64,000 bases of DNA from Enterobacter_D sp963521185 (GTDB taxonomy: Bacteria > Pseudomonadota > Gammaproteobacteria > Enterobacterales > Enterobacteriaceae): assembly GCA_963521185.1 (NCBI GenBank), contig CAUQTV010000003.1, forward strand, positions 479,864 to 543,863. The letters run 5' to 3'. Position numbers and translations under genes: made by a program. Within the stretch, counting starts at the first letter, position 1, and every line of letters begins with the position of its first letter. The notes under the pieces were generated by a model. The model was not told where the DNA came from. It made no database searches and saw nothing but the letters and a program-made list of their open reading frames with translations. Positions 24,923-33,016 of the stretch are shown here, one piece after another.

Positions 24923-25330
24923 ATGCACACGACCCGGACCAGTCAATTACGCTTTATCAGACGGCATCTGCTGATGCTGCTGATGGCGTTCGGCTGGCTG
25001 TTATTCCAGAGTCAGGTGGCGATTGCCTCCCATGATTGCGATCTCAACGTGCAGGGCGAGAGCGCAATGATCCAGCATACGGATCACATGATGGCGCAAA
25101 TGGACCTGCCCACCGCGCACATGATGAAAGCGCCGCTGTGTGATAAACACTGCGTGCCGGATGCGATGCAAAAAGAGAACGGTCACAGTTCTGTTGTTGC
25201 GCTGCCCGTCACGCATACGCTGGCGGTGAACGTCCCCAACGGTGACGCGCCGTCCTTAAACGTCTGGTGTTTAACCCCTCCCGCAGCAGGGCCGCCGGCA
25301 ACCATTCGGTTTTGCCGGTTCCGCGAATAG
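24923..25330 (+). CDS. Small exported His/Met/Cys-rich protein, first gene of copper operon
   Basis: A 135-residue protein with a hydrophobic N-terminal segment (LLMLLMAFGWLLFQSQVAIA, about residues 17-36) acting as signal peptide or anchor. The exported part is rich in possible metal ligands: HDC, HTDHMMAQM, AHMMKAPLCDKHC with a CxxxC pair (Cys73, Cys77), then Cys116 and Cys131. It lies 56 bp ahead of the CusF-like gene, on the same strand and behind the predicted promoter. I cannot assign a known family with confidence; it resembles CopL/DUF2946-like small copper proteins in size and composition. A periplasmic metal buffer or sensor is an inference. Confidence 0.6.
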   Translation: MHTTRTSQLRFIRRHLLMLLMAFGWLLFQSQVAIASHDCDLNVQGESAMIQHTDHMMAQMDLPTAHMMKAPLCDKHCVPDAMQKENGHSSVVALPVTHTLAVNVPNGDAPSLNVWCLTPPAAGPPATIRFCRFRE

Positions 25331-25386
25331 ATAACTGTTAACTCGAACATTTTTTTCTTTAATTGTCGATTAACAGGAGTCTTACT

Positions 25387-25722
25387 ATGCGTTTTATTAA
25401 GCGTTTTCTTATTCTGCCTGCGCTCGCGGGCGCACTGCAATTTTCTGCTCTCTCTTTCGCCGAAACCCACGACATGTCGCAGCATGCGGCGATGTCTGCA
25501 CAGGTCTATCACGCCGAGGGCGTGGTCACAAAAGTGACTCCCCACGCGATTTACCTTTCTCACACCGCCGTGCCTGCCCTCAACTGGCCGGCGATGACCA
25601 TGCCGTTTGCCTTACCCGCAGATGCGTCGTTCCCGCAGGTGAAGCCTGGAGATAAGGTCAGCTTTGACTTTATTCAGGGCGCGAACGACTACCCGATCGT
25701 TTCATTGACGCCGCAGCGCTAA
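25387..25722 (+). CDS. cusF: CusF-like periplasmic Cu(I)/Ag(I) chaperone
   Basis: A 111-residue precursor with a signal peptide cleaved after SFA (near residue 25), leaving a small OB-fold domain. The CusF metal site is intact: His59, then Trp67, Met70 and Met72 in NWPAMTM, equivalent to the His-Trp-Met-Met set of E. coli CusF, where Trp caps the metal. It hands metal to the CusB-like adaptor. AGGAGT precedes ATG 25387; a TTG eight codons upstream in frame is not used in this view. Here the gene precedes the channel gene, whereas E. coli has cusC-cusF-cusB-cusA. Confidence 0.88.
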   Translation: MRFIKRFLILPALAGALQFSALSFAETHDMSQHAAMSAQVYHAEGVVTKVTPHAIYLSHTAVPALNWPAMTMPFALPADASFPQVKPGDKVSFDFIQGANDYPIVSLTPQR

Positions 25723-25734
25723 GCCGGAGAGAAA

Positions 25735-26994
25735 ATGAAACGACACACACTGAGTCTGTGGCTCGGTGGGGTGATGCTGGGTTTTATGTGCTCCGCCGCG
25801 CAGGCGGAGTCATGGACGCTCGCGCACACCCTGACCGCCGCCCAGCGCTACTCTGCCGATCTCTCTGCCAGCCGCAACGCGTCCCATGCGCTGGACGCGA
25901 TGGCGGAGTCGGCCCGCGAACTCCCCGATCCCAAACTGAAATTCGGTATCGAAAACCTGCCGGTGCAGGGCAACAACGACCGGCGCTTTACGCGGGAGGG
26001 CATGACCATGCAGCGCGTGGGCGTGATGCAGTCGTACGTCAGCGCCGAAAAACGCGAGCGTAAAGCGCAAACCCTGCTGGCCGAATCACAAAGCGTGAGG
26101 GCTAAAGCTGACGCCACGCGTGCTGCGCTGCAACGCGACACCGCGCAGGCGTGGCTGGATCTGGCGCTCTCAACCCACGCTCTTGACGCTGCCCGCAAAC
26201 TGGTGGCGGAAACCGCTCAGCAGCAGGGCGTGCAAAAGGCCAGCGTCGCTGCGGGAGGATCCGCACCGGAAAGCGTGCTGGCCCTGCAAATGACGCTCAG
26301 CGCTATGCGTGACAAGCTCACGCTGGCGCAGCGCGACGTTGAGATTGCCCAAACCCGGCTTATGCAACTGACCGGGCAGACGGTGACCGCCGTTAGCGGA
26401 GCGCTGCCGCACTATGAGCGCCTGCCCGCCGATGAAAAAACGCTGGAGGAGGGCGTCTTGCAGCACCCTGAAATCATCGCCGCCACCCGCGAGGCGAACA
26501 CCGCCAAAGCGCGTTCTGCGCAGTCCGCCATTGCGGCGATCCCGGATGTTGAAGTGGAGATCTACTACGGTCGCCGTGCGCAGGGGAATGACGATTTAGC
26601 GGGGGTGATGTTCACCGTCGATTTACCGCTCTTTCAGTCGCACCGGCAGGATAAAGACTACGCCGCCGAGGTGTCCCGCACCCTACAGGCTAACGATCAA
26701 TTAGCGCAAATTGAGCGCGATCACGTGGCGCAGGTACGTTCGCTGCTGGCGGAGTACCGCGCGGCACAGACTCTGTGGCAGCGCCAGCGCGAGGAGATTT
26801 TACCGCTGTTAAGCCAGCGCCTGACGCTGATGTCAGCGCAATACCGCGCCGGGCAATCGGAGCTGCCTGCGCTGCTGGAGGCGCGTCGCAGCCTGCTGGA
26901 TACCGAACTGGCCGCAAACCAGGCCGAGAAAGAGATGGCACGACGCTGGGCGGCGATCCGCTGGCTGATCCCACAGGAGTTGGACAATGAATAA
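25735..26994 (+). CDS. TolC-family outer-membrane channel of the copper pump
   Basis: A 419-residue outer-membrane efflux protein. A Sec signal peptide ends at AQA (near residue 24). Two outer-membrane-efflux repeats follow, with long coiled-coil heptads, for example ALQRDTAQAWLDLALST and EREKRKAQ-type stretches in each half. It functions as the CusC component by position. It is about 40 residues shorter than E. coli CusC and, unlike CusC, shows no lipobox Cys, so it is not lipid-anchored. Its sequence type is nearer the CzcC-like TolC group. It starts 12 bp after cusF, and the next gene overlaps its end by 8 bp. Confidence 0.82.
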   Translation: MKRHTLSLWLGGVMLGFMCSAAQAESWTLAHTLTAAQRYSADLSASRNASHALDAMAESARELPDPKLKFGIENLPVQGNNDRRFTREGMTMQRVGVMQSYVSAEKRERKAQTLLAESQSVRAKADATRAALQRDTAQAWLDLALSTHALDAARKLVAETAQQQGVQKASVAAGGSAPESVLALQMTLSAMRDKLTLAQRDVEIAQTRLMQLTGQTVTAVSGALPHYERLPADEKTLEEGVLQHPEIIAATREANTAKARSAQSAIAAIPDVEVEIYYGRRAQGNDDLAGVMFTVDLPLFQSHRQDKDYAAEVSRTLQANDQLAQIERDHVAQVRSLLAEYRAAQTLWQRQREEILPLLSQRLTLMSAQYRAGQSELPALLEARRSLLDTELAANQAEKEMARRWAAIRWLIPQELDNE

Positions 26995-28228
26995 CTATTG
27001 GCGTGTCGCGCTGGCGGCGGCAGTGGTGATGGCCGCCGTGATGGGCGGTTACTATGCGGGTAAAAAACAGCCGACGTCCGCGGCACTTGCACCTGAGCCT
27101 GAGCGTAAGGTGCTGTACTGGTACGATCCGATGACCCCCGGTCAGCGCTTCGACAAGCCTGGCAAGTCGCCGTTTATGGATATGGATCTGGTGCCGCGCT
27201 ACGCCGACGAGGCCCCGTCGGCGTCAGGTATTACCGTCAGTGCGCAGCAGCAGCAAAACCTCGGTATGACCACCGCCACGGCGCAAATGCGCGCGCTGGT
27301 GCCGAATTTTTCCGCTTTTGCCACCGTCAGCACCGATGAGCGCAGCATTCAACTGGTGCCCGCGCCCGCTTCCGGGGTGGTGGAAAAGCTGTTTGTGCGT
27401 GCACCACAGCAGTGGGTGAACGCGGGCGAGCCGTTAGCGCAGCTGTGGATCCCGGCGTGGACCGCCGCCCAGCAGGAGTATCTTGCCGTGCGCGAGCTTA
27501 ATGACGCGGCGTTAACCCGTGCGGCCCGTGAGCGGCTGGCGCTGCAATTTATGCCTGAGGCGATTGTGCGTCAGCTCGAACGCAGCGGTAAGCCGCAAAC
27601 GCGCATGACGCTGCGGGCGCAAAACGCGGGCTTTGTGGTGAAACTGGATGCCCGCGAAGGGGCGCAGATCGCCGCCACGCAGCCGCTGTTTGAAATCGCC
27701 AGCCTCGATCCGGTCTGGCTGGTGGTGGATTATCCGCAAACCCAGGCGCAGGCGCTGAGCGTCGGCGGTGAGGTGAGCGCCACCTCGGCAAGCTGGCCGG
27801 GGGAGGTGTTTCACGGTCGGGTGAGCGAGCTTTTGCCGCAGCTGGATCCCGCCACGCGCACCCTGAAAGCGCGCATCGTGCTGGCGAATCCGCAGCAAAA
27901 ACTGAAAACCGGCATGTTTTTGACCGTCTCCCTGGCGGAGAACGCCTCGCGGCCTAAGGTGCTGGCGGTGCCGGAAGAAGCGCTGATTGAAACCGGGACT
28001 GAAAGCCGCCTGTTGCTGGCGACCGGCGACGGGCATTTCCAGGCGGTCAGCGTCACCACCGGCATGACGTCGCAGGGCTGGACGCAGATCCAACGCGGGC
28101 TGAAAGAGGGCGATAACGTTGTCACCTCGGGGCAGTTCCTGATTGATTCCGAAGCCAGCCTGCGCAGCGCGTTACCGCAGCCCGCCGCACCGGCGATGCC
28201 GGCGATGAACAGGGAGGCGATGAAATGA
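26987..28228 (+). CDS. cusB: CusB-like periplasmic adaptor
   Basis: A 413-residue membrane fusion protein, with an N-terminal hydrophobic anchor (residues 7-24) and then the heavy-metal-binding segment YWYDPMTPGQRFDKPGK followed by SPFMDMDLVP. The three methionines that bind Cu(I)/Ag(I) in E. coli CusB are present at the same positions: Met49, Met64, Met66. A lipoyl-like hairpin and beta-barrel follow (VEKLFVRAPQQWVNAG, LDPATRTLKARIVL). It links the RND pump with the outer-membrane channel and receives metal from CusF. Overlaps both flanking genes. Confidence 0.9.
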   Translation: MNNYWRVALAAAVVMAAVMGGYYAGKKQPTSAALAPEPERKVLYWYDPMTPGQRFDKPGKSPFMDMDLVPRYADEAPSASGITVSAQQQQNLGMTTATAQMRALVPNFSAFATVSTDERSIQLVPAPASGVVEKLFVRAPQQWVNAGEPLAQLWIPAWTAAQQEYLAVRELNDAALTRAARERLALQFMPEAIVRQLERSGKPQTRMTLRAQNAGFVVKLDAREGAQIAATQPLFEIASLDPVWLVVDYPQTQAQALSVGGEVSATSASWPGEVFHGRVSELLPQLDPATRTLKARIVLANPQQKLKTGMFLTVSLAENASRPKVLAVPEEALIETGTESRLLLATGDGHFQAVSVTTGMTSQGWTQIQRGLKEGDNVVTSGQFLIDSEASLRSALPQPAAPAMPAMNREAMK

Positions 28229-31200
28229 TTGCTGCCGTTATTCGCGCGTCGCTGCGTAACCGTCTGCTGGTGCTGCTGGCGGCCATTCTCATGGCGGCCT
28301 GGGGTCTGTGGTCTTTGCAGCGCGCGCCGCTCGATGCGCTGCCCGATCTGTCGGATGTGCAGGTGATTGTCCGCGCCAGCTATCCCGGTAAAGCGCCGCA
28401 AATCGTCGAAAATCAGGTCACCTTGCCGCTGACCACCACCATGCTCTCGGTGCCGGGGGCGAAAACCGTGCGCGGCTTTTCAATGTTTGGCGACGCCTAT
28501 GTTTATGTGCTGTTCGACGATGGCACGGACCTCTACTGGGCGCGTTCGCGCGTGCTGGAGTCGCTGAGTCAGGTGCAGTCGCAACTGCCTGCGGGGGTCA
28601 TTGTGTCGCTCGGACCGGATGCGACGGGCGTCGGCTGGATCTACGAATATGCGCTGATCGATCGCAGCGGCAAACACAATCTTGCGGATCTGCGGGCGTT
28701 ACAGGACTGGACGCTGAAATTTGAGCTGAAAACCGTGCCCAACGTGGCGGAGGTCGCCAGCGTCGGCGGCATGGTGCGCCAGTATCAAATCATTCCCGAT
28801 CCCGCGCGGATGCGGGCGCTGAACATTACCCATCAGACGTTAATCAACGCGGTGCAGGCGGCGAATCAGGAGAGCGGCGGCGCGGTGGTGGAGATGGGCG
28901 AAGCCGAGTTTATGGTGCGCACTACCGGCTACCTGAAAAATCTGGATGAATTTCGCGAGGTGGTGATCGACAGCCGCGACGGTGTGCCGGTGCTGCTGTC
29001 GGACGTGGCGAGCGTGCGGCTGGGGCCGGAGCTGCGTCGGGGCGTGGCGGAGTACAACGGCGAGGGCGAAGTGGCCGGGGGCATTATCGTGATGCGCTAC
29101 GGCAAAAACGCCCTCGACACGCTGCACGCGGTGAAAGAGAAACTTAAGGCGCTGCAAAAAACGCTGCCGGAGGGCGTTGAGATTGTGCCGGTCTATGACC
29201 GATCGACGCTGATTGAACACGCGGTGGAAACGCTCAGCCATAAACTGATCGAAGAGTTTATCGTGGTGACGCTGGTCTGTTCGCTGTTCCTGTTTCATTT
29301 TCGCTCGGCGCTGGTGGCGATTGTTTCGCTGCCGTTGGGGATCCTGGGTGCGTTTATCGTTATGCATTATCAGGGCATTAACGCCAACATTATGTCGCTG
29401 GGCGGTATCGCTATCGCCATTGGCGCGATGGTGGACGCGGCGATTGTGATGATTGAAAACATGCACAAAGTGCTGGAGCAGTGGCGGCACGACCACCCTG
29501 ATCGCCAGCCTGCCGCAGGCGATTACTGGCGCTTATCGGAACAGGCGGCGGTGGAAGTGGGGCCAGCGCTGTTTTGCAGTTTGCTGATCATTACGCTGTC
29601 GTTTATTCCGGTGTTTTCGCTGGAGGCGCAGGAAGGGCGCATGTTTTCACCGCTGGCGTTTACCAAAACCTGGTCAATGGCGGTGGCGGCGGGGTTGGGC
29701 ATCACGCTGGTGCCGGTGCTGATGGGCTATTTTATTCGCGGACGCATCCCGGATGAAAAGGCCAATCCGCTCAACCGGTGGTTGATACGCGCCTATGAAC
29801 CTCTGCTGGATAAGGTGCTCGTCTGGCCCAAAGCGACGCTGGCGCTGGCGCTGGTTTTACTGCTGGTGACGCTGTGGCCGCTGAGCCGTCTCGGTAGCGA
29901 ATTTATGCCGCCGCTTGATGAAGGCGATCTGCTGTATATGCCGTCAACCCTGCCGGGGATCTCCGCGCGCGAGGCCACGCGACTGTTGCAAAAGACTGAC
30001 AGGTTGATCAAAAGCGTGCCGGAAGTGGAGAGCGTGTTTGGCAAGGCGGGGCGGGCCGATACGGCGACCGATCCTGCGCCGTTGACCATGCTGGAGACCA
30101 CCATCCGCTTCAAACCCCGTGACCAGTGGCGCGCGGGCATGACCCCTGAAAAACTGGTCGAAGAGCTGGATAACACCGTCCGGCTGCCAGGCATTGCGAA
30201 CGTGTGGGTGCCGCCTATCCGTAATCGTCTGGATATGCTGGCGACCGGCATTAAGAGTCCGGTGGGTATCAAGGTGAACGGCAGGACGATTGCGGAAATT
30301 GAGCAGGTGGCGCAGCAGATTGAGCAGGTGGTGAAAAACGTGCCTGGCGTCACCTCGGCGCTGGCGGAGCGGCTGTCGGGCGGGCGCTATATTGATATCG
30401 CTATCAACCGCCAGCAGGCCGCGCGCTATGGCGTGTCGGTTAAGGAGTTGCAGTCGCTGGTGGCGACGCTGGTGGGAGGGGATAACATCGGCGAGGTGCT
30501 GGACGGTCGCGAGCGCTACCCCATCAACATCCGCTACCCGCGCGCGCTGCGCGACAACGTCGACAATTTGCGCCAGCTGCCGGTAGTAACGGCAAACGGC
30601 AGTCAGATTGCGCTGGGGGAGCTGGCGCAGATTACGGTCAGCGAAGGACCACCGATGCTGAAAAGCGAAAACGCACGCTTGTCGAACTGGATCTACGTCG
30701 ATCTGCGCGGGCGCGATCTCAAATCTGCGGTAGATGAGATGCAGCAGCGGGTGGCGCAGCAGGTCAAACTGCCGCAGGGCGTGACGCTCTCGTGGTCCGG
30801 GCAGTTTGAATACCTTGAGCGTGCCACGGCAAAGCTTAAAGTGGTGCTGCCGGTGACGCTGATGATTATTTTTGTCTTGCTTTTTATGACCTTCCAGCGC
30901 GTATCCGATGCGTTATTGATCATGGGCACGCTGCCCTTCTCACTGATTGGCGGCGTCTGGCTGCTATGGCTACTGGGATATAACTTATCCGTCGCCGGTG
31001 CCGTGGGGTTTATTGCCCTTGCCGGTGTCGCCGCCGAGTTTGGCGTTATTATGGTGCTCTATTTAAATCAGGCGCTTACAAAATATGGCATTCATGACGG
31101 GCAGTCGGATAACCAGCAATTAATGCAGGCGATCCATGAAGGCGCGGTATTACGCGTGCGTCCGAAAGTGATGACGGTGGCGACCATTATGGCCGGGTTG

Positions 31201-31344
31201 CTGCCTATTATGTGGGGCGGGGGCAGTGGCGCTGAGGTGATGAGCCGAATTGCCGCGCCGATGATTGGCGGGATGATCACCGCACCGATCCTGTCGATGT
31301 TTGTGATCCCGGCCATTTATTTGTTAGTGCACCGTCGGCGTTAA
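28225..31344 (+). CDS. cusA: CusA-like heavy-metal RND pump
   Basis: A 1039-residue HME-RND transporter with 12 predicted membrane helices and two large periplasmic loops. The three metal-binding methionines of CusA are conserved at Met572 (YMPST), Met622 (TMLE) and Met671 (DMLATG), one residue off the E. coli numbering. The proton-relay Asp is Asp404 in GAMVDAAIVMIEN. This points to Cu(I)/Ag(I), not zinc or cobalt as for CzcA. The ATG overlaps the adaptor stop by 4 bases. Last gene of the operon, followed by a GC-rich hairpin. No cusRS pair is adjacent. Confidence 0.93.
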   Translation: MIAAVIRASLRNRLLVLLAAILMAAWGLWSLQRAPLDALPDLSDVQVIVRASYPGKAPQIVENQVTLPLTTTMLSVPGAKTVRGFSMFGDAYVYVLFDDGTDLYWARSRVLESLSQVQSQLPAGVIVSLGPDATGVGWIYEYALIDRSGKHNLADLRALQDWTLKFELKTVPNVAEVASVGGMVRQYQIIPDPARMRALNITHQTLINAVQAANQESGGAVVEMGEAEFMVRTTGYLKNLDEFREVVIDSRDGVPVLLSDVASVRLGPELRRGVAEYNGEGEVAGGIIVMRYGKNALDTLHAVKEKLKALQKTLPEGVEIVPVYDRSTLIEHAVETLSHKLIEEFIVVTLVCSLFLFHFRSALVAIVSLPLGILGAFIVMHYQGINANIMSLGGIAIAIGAMVDAAIVMIENMHKVLEQWRHDHPDRQPAAGDYWRLSEQAAVEVGPALFCSLLIITLSFIPVFSLEAQEGRMFSPLAFTKTWSMAVAAGLGITLVPVLMGYFIRGRIPDEKANPLNRWLIRAYEPLLDKVLVWPKATLALALVLLLVTLWPLSRLGSEFMPPLDEGDLLYMPSTLPGISAREATRLLQKTDRLIKSVPEVESVFGKAGRADTATDPAPLTMLETTIRFKPRDQWRAGMTPEKLVEELDNTVRLPGIANVWVPPIRNRLDMLATGIKSPVGIKVNGRTIAEIEQVAQQIEQVVKNVPGVTSALAERLSGGRYIDIAINRQQAARYGVSVKELQSLVATLVGGDNIGEVLDGRERYPINIRYPRALRDNVDNLRQLPVVTANGSQIALGELAQITVSEGPPMLKSENARLSNWIYVDLRGRDLKSAVDEMQQRVAQQVKLPQGVTLSWSGQFEYLERATAKLKVVLPVTLMIIFVLLFMTFQRVSDALLIMGTLPFSLIGGVWLLWLLGYNLSVAGAVGFIALAGVAAEFGVIMVLYLNQALTKYGIHDGQSDNQQLMQAIHEGAVLRVRPKVMTVATIMAGLLPIMWGGGSGAEVMSRIAAPMIGGMITAPILSMFVIPAIYLLVHRRR

Positions 31345-31350
31345 TCCTGT

Positions 31351-31370
31351 GCGCCCCGATGTCGGGGCGC
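31351..31370 (+). terminator. Hairpin at the end of the copper operon
   Basis: Perfect 9-bp stem GCGCCCCGA / TCGGGGCGC with a two-base gap, 6 bp after the pump gene. There is no T run, so it may stop RNA decay more than transcription. Confidence 0.55.
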
Positions 31371-31383
31371 GCTTGACTTAAAT

Positions 31384-31401
31384 AATAAGAATAGTCTTAT
31401 T
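31384..31401. promoter_or_regulatory. Inverted repeat upstream of pagP
   Basis: AATAAGA (31384-31390) and TCTTATT (31395-31401) around ATAG. It lies about 70 bp upstream of the pagP start in an AT-rich promoter region. It may be an operator; it is not a clear PhoP direct repeat. Confidence 0.35.
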
Positions 31402-31468
31402 TATCGACACTTCTTTACGCTTCGTTTCAGAGCATGCTCATTCTGTTCAGGATTCATTCAGATAATTT

Positions 31469-32074
31469 ATGCGATTCTGGTTGCTGATTATTAAGAATGG
31501 TAATAGTGCTGTGTCAGTATTGAAAAAATGCTTTTTGTTAATGGTTTGCTTATTGGGTTCAACAGGATATTCGTCGCTGACGATCGCGGCAGAGAAGGGC
31601 TGGTTTTCAACCTTATCCGATAACGTCGCACAAACGTGGCAACAACCTGAACATTATGATCTTTATGTCCCGGCGATCACCTGGCATGCCCGCTTTGCCT
31701 ACGATAAGGTAAAGACCAATCGCTACAACGAACGCCCGTGGGGCGCGGGGTTTGGTCAATCGCGGTGGGATGAGAAAGGAAACTGGCACGGGCTGTATCT
31801 GATGGCGTTTAAAGATTCCTATAATAAGTGGGAACCGATTGGCGGCTACGGCTGGGAGAAAACCTGGCGACCGCTGGCCGATGATAATTTCCATATGGGG
31901 CTTGGCTTTACCGCCGGTGCGACCGCGCGTGATAACTGGAAGTACATTCCGGTGCCGGTACTGCTCCCCCTCGCTTCGGTGGGGTATGGTCCGGCGACGT
32001 TCCAAATGACGTACATTCCCGGCACCTATAATAACGGCAACGTCTACTTTGCCTGGATGCGTTTTCAGTTTTAA
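31469..32074 (+). CDS. pagP: Lipid A palmitoyltransferase PagP
   Basis: An outer-membrane eight-stranded barrel enzyme that moves palmitate from phospholipid to lipid A, raising resistance to antimicrobial peptides. The mature part is almost identical to the enteric family: QTWQQPEHYDLYVPAITWHA with the catalytic His, MAFKDSYNKWEP with the Asp-Ser pair, and the C-terminal VYFAWMRFQF sorting end. As drawn it has 201 residues, about 15 more than E. coli. The N-terminus is uncertain: GTG 31511 or TTG 31520 would give a more usual signal peptide ending near IAA. Confidence 0.92.
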   Translation: MRFWLLIIKNGNSAVSVLKKCFLLMVCLLGSTGYSSLTIAAEKGWFSTLSDNVAQTWQQPEHYDLYVPAITWHARFAYDKVKTNRYNERPWGAGFGQSRWDEKGNWHGLYLMAFKDSYNKWEPIGGYGWEKTWRPLADDNFHMGLGFTAGATARDNWKYIPVPVLLPLASVGYGPATFQMTYIPGTYNNGNVYFAWMRFQF

Positions 32075-32189
32075 CGGCGATGTTTTTTTCGACAAAAGGT
32101 GAAGGCTTCTTCACCTTTGAACAAACGGAGAATATCGCCGCCTGTCAAAAAAACTTAGCGACATTTATCACTTTTTCGCAAATATCGAC

Positions 32190-32218
32190 TGGACAAAACC
32201 CACGACAATTGTTGTACT
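32190..32218 (+). promoter_or_regulatory. Predicted cspE promoter
   Basis: TGGACA (32190-32195) and TGTACT (32213-32218) with an optimal 17-bp spacer. The transcript would start near 32225, giving a leader of about 42 bases. Confidence 0.6.
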
Positions 32219-32223
32219 GATAC

Positions 32224-32248
32224 CGACACAGCATTTGTGTCGTTTTTT
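32224..32248 (+). promoter_or_regulatory. Terminator-like hairpin at the 5' end of the cspE transcript
   Basis: CGACACA (32224-32230) pairs with TGTGTCG (32236-32242) around GCATT, and six T follow. It coincides with the predicted start of the cspE message and ends 18 bp before its ATG. It has the form of an intrinsic terminator or pause, but lies too near +1 for ordinary termination. Confidence 0.6.
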
Positions 32249-32266
32249 CATGTAAAGGTAATTTAG

Positions 32267-32476
32267 ATGTCTAAGATTAAAGGTAACGTTAAGTGGTTTA
32301 ATGAGTCCAAAGGATTCGGTTTCATTACTCCGGAAGATGGCAGCAAAGATGTGTTCGTACACTTCTCTGCAATCCAGAGCAATGGTTTCAAAACCCTGGC
32401 TGAAGGTCAGCGCGTAGAGTTTGAAATCACTAACGGTGCCAAAGGCCCTTCTGCTGCTAACGTAATGCCTATCTAA
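32267..32476 (+). CDS. cspE: Cold-shock-family RNA chaperone CspE
   Basis: A 69-residue OB-fold protein nearly identical to E. coli CspE, differing mainly at the last three residues. RNP1 (KGFGFI) and RNP2 (VFVHF) nucleic-acid-binding motifs are present. It is made at 37 degrees, melts RNA hairpins and can cause antitermination. AAAGGTAA is the ribosome site. It is followed by a strong terminator and preceded by an unusual hairpin in its own short leader. Confidence 0.97.
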   Translation: MSKIKGNVKWFNESKGFGFITPEDGSKDVFVHFSAIQSNGFKTLAEGQRVEFEITNGAKGPSAANVMPI

Positions 32477-32499
32477 GTTAGCGATAAGACAGAATTCAA

Positions 32500-32528
32500 A
32501 AACCCGCTGAAAAGCGGGTTTTTTTTTG
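32500..32528 (+). terminator. cspE terminator
   Basis: AACCCGCT / AGCGGGTT stem with a GAAA loop and a run of nine or more T; an A run on the other side lets it also serve crcB on the minus strand. Confidence 0.93.
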
Positions 32529-32545
32529 CCTGCGATTTGGCCAGC

Positions 32546-32929
32546 TTAAGGTGTCTGCGTTACCGAAACCAGCCAGAACGCCAGTGCGGTCATGGCAAAC
32601 GAACCGAACAGATTCAGGGCGATGTTAAGCAGCGCCCAGCTAAAACGCCCCTCTTGCAGCAAAAACACCACTTCCGCTGAGAAGGTTGAAAAGGTGGTCA
32701 GGCCGCCGCAAAAGCCGGTGGTGATCAACAGTTTCCACAGCGGATCGACGTGGGTCATTCGGTTGAACCACGCCAGCCCCAGCCCAATGATAAACGCGCC
32801 AAGCAGGTTCGCCACCAGCGTGCCTGCGGGGATCGCGTGGTGAGCCGGGTTAAACCGCATGCCTAAAAACCAGCGCAAAACGCTGCCGGTGCCGCCGCCA
32901 ACAAAAACCGCAAAAAGAAGTTGTAACAC
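32546..32929 (-). CDS. crcB: Fluoride channel CrcB (Fluc)
   Basis: A 127-residue, four-helix dual-topology fluoride exporter. Family features: GGGTGSVLRW near the N-terminus, GTLVANLLGAFIIG, and the TTGFCGGLTTFSTFS signature with pore Phe residues. It starts at GTG 32929, which gives the E. coli length and N-terminus (LQLLFAVF); a TTG two codons earlier is possible. AGGA lies about ten bases upstream. No fluoride riboswitch is seen. It converges on cspE. Confidence 0.93.
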   Translation of the reverse strand: MLQLLFAVFVGGGTGSVLRWFLGMRFNPAHHAIPAGTLVANLLGAFIIGLGLAWFNRMTHVDPLWKLLITTGFCGGLTTFSTFSAEVVFLLQEGRFSWALLNIALNLFGSFAMTALAFWLVSVTQTP

Positions 32930-33016
32930 GACCAAATCCTGCTATTGGATGTTATAGACCCATGAGTTTAACGCCGGGGCCGCCGTCTGGCTATGGCGGC
33001 CCGTAGAGGAGAGAGC

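Noticed and set aside
25363..25386. TTG start eight codons before cusF
   Set aside because: A clear AGGAGT ribosome site precedes ATG 25387, which also begins a normal signal peptide.
24559..31468. Copper operon as part of a transposon or genomic island
   Set aside because: No transposase, integrase, terminal inverted repeats or target duplications were seen at either edge; base composition is close to that of the flanks.
32546..32945. Fluoride riboswitch ahead of crcB
   Set aside because: The region between crcB and ybeM is about 87 bp and shows no pseudoknot-forming crcB motif that I could recognise.
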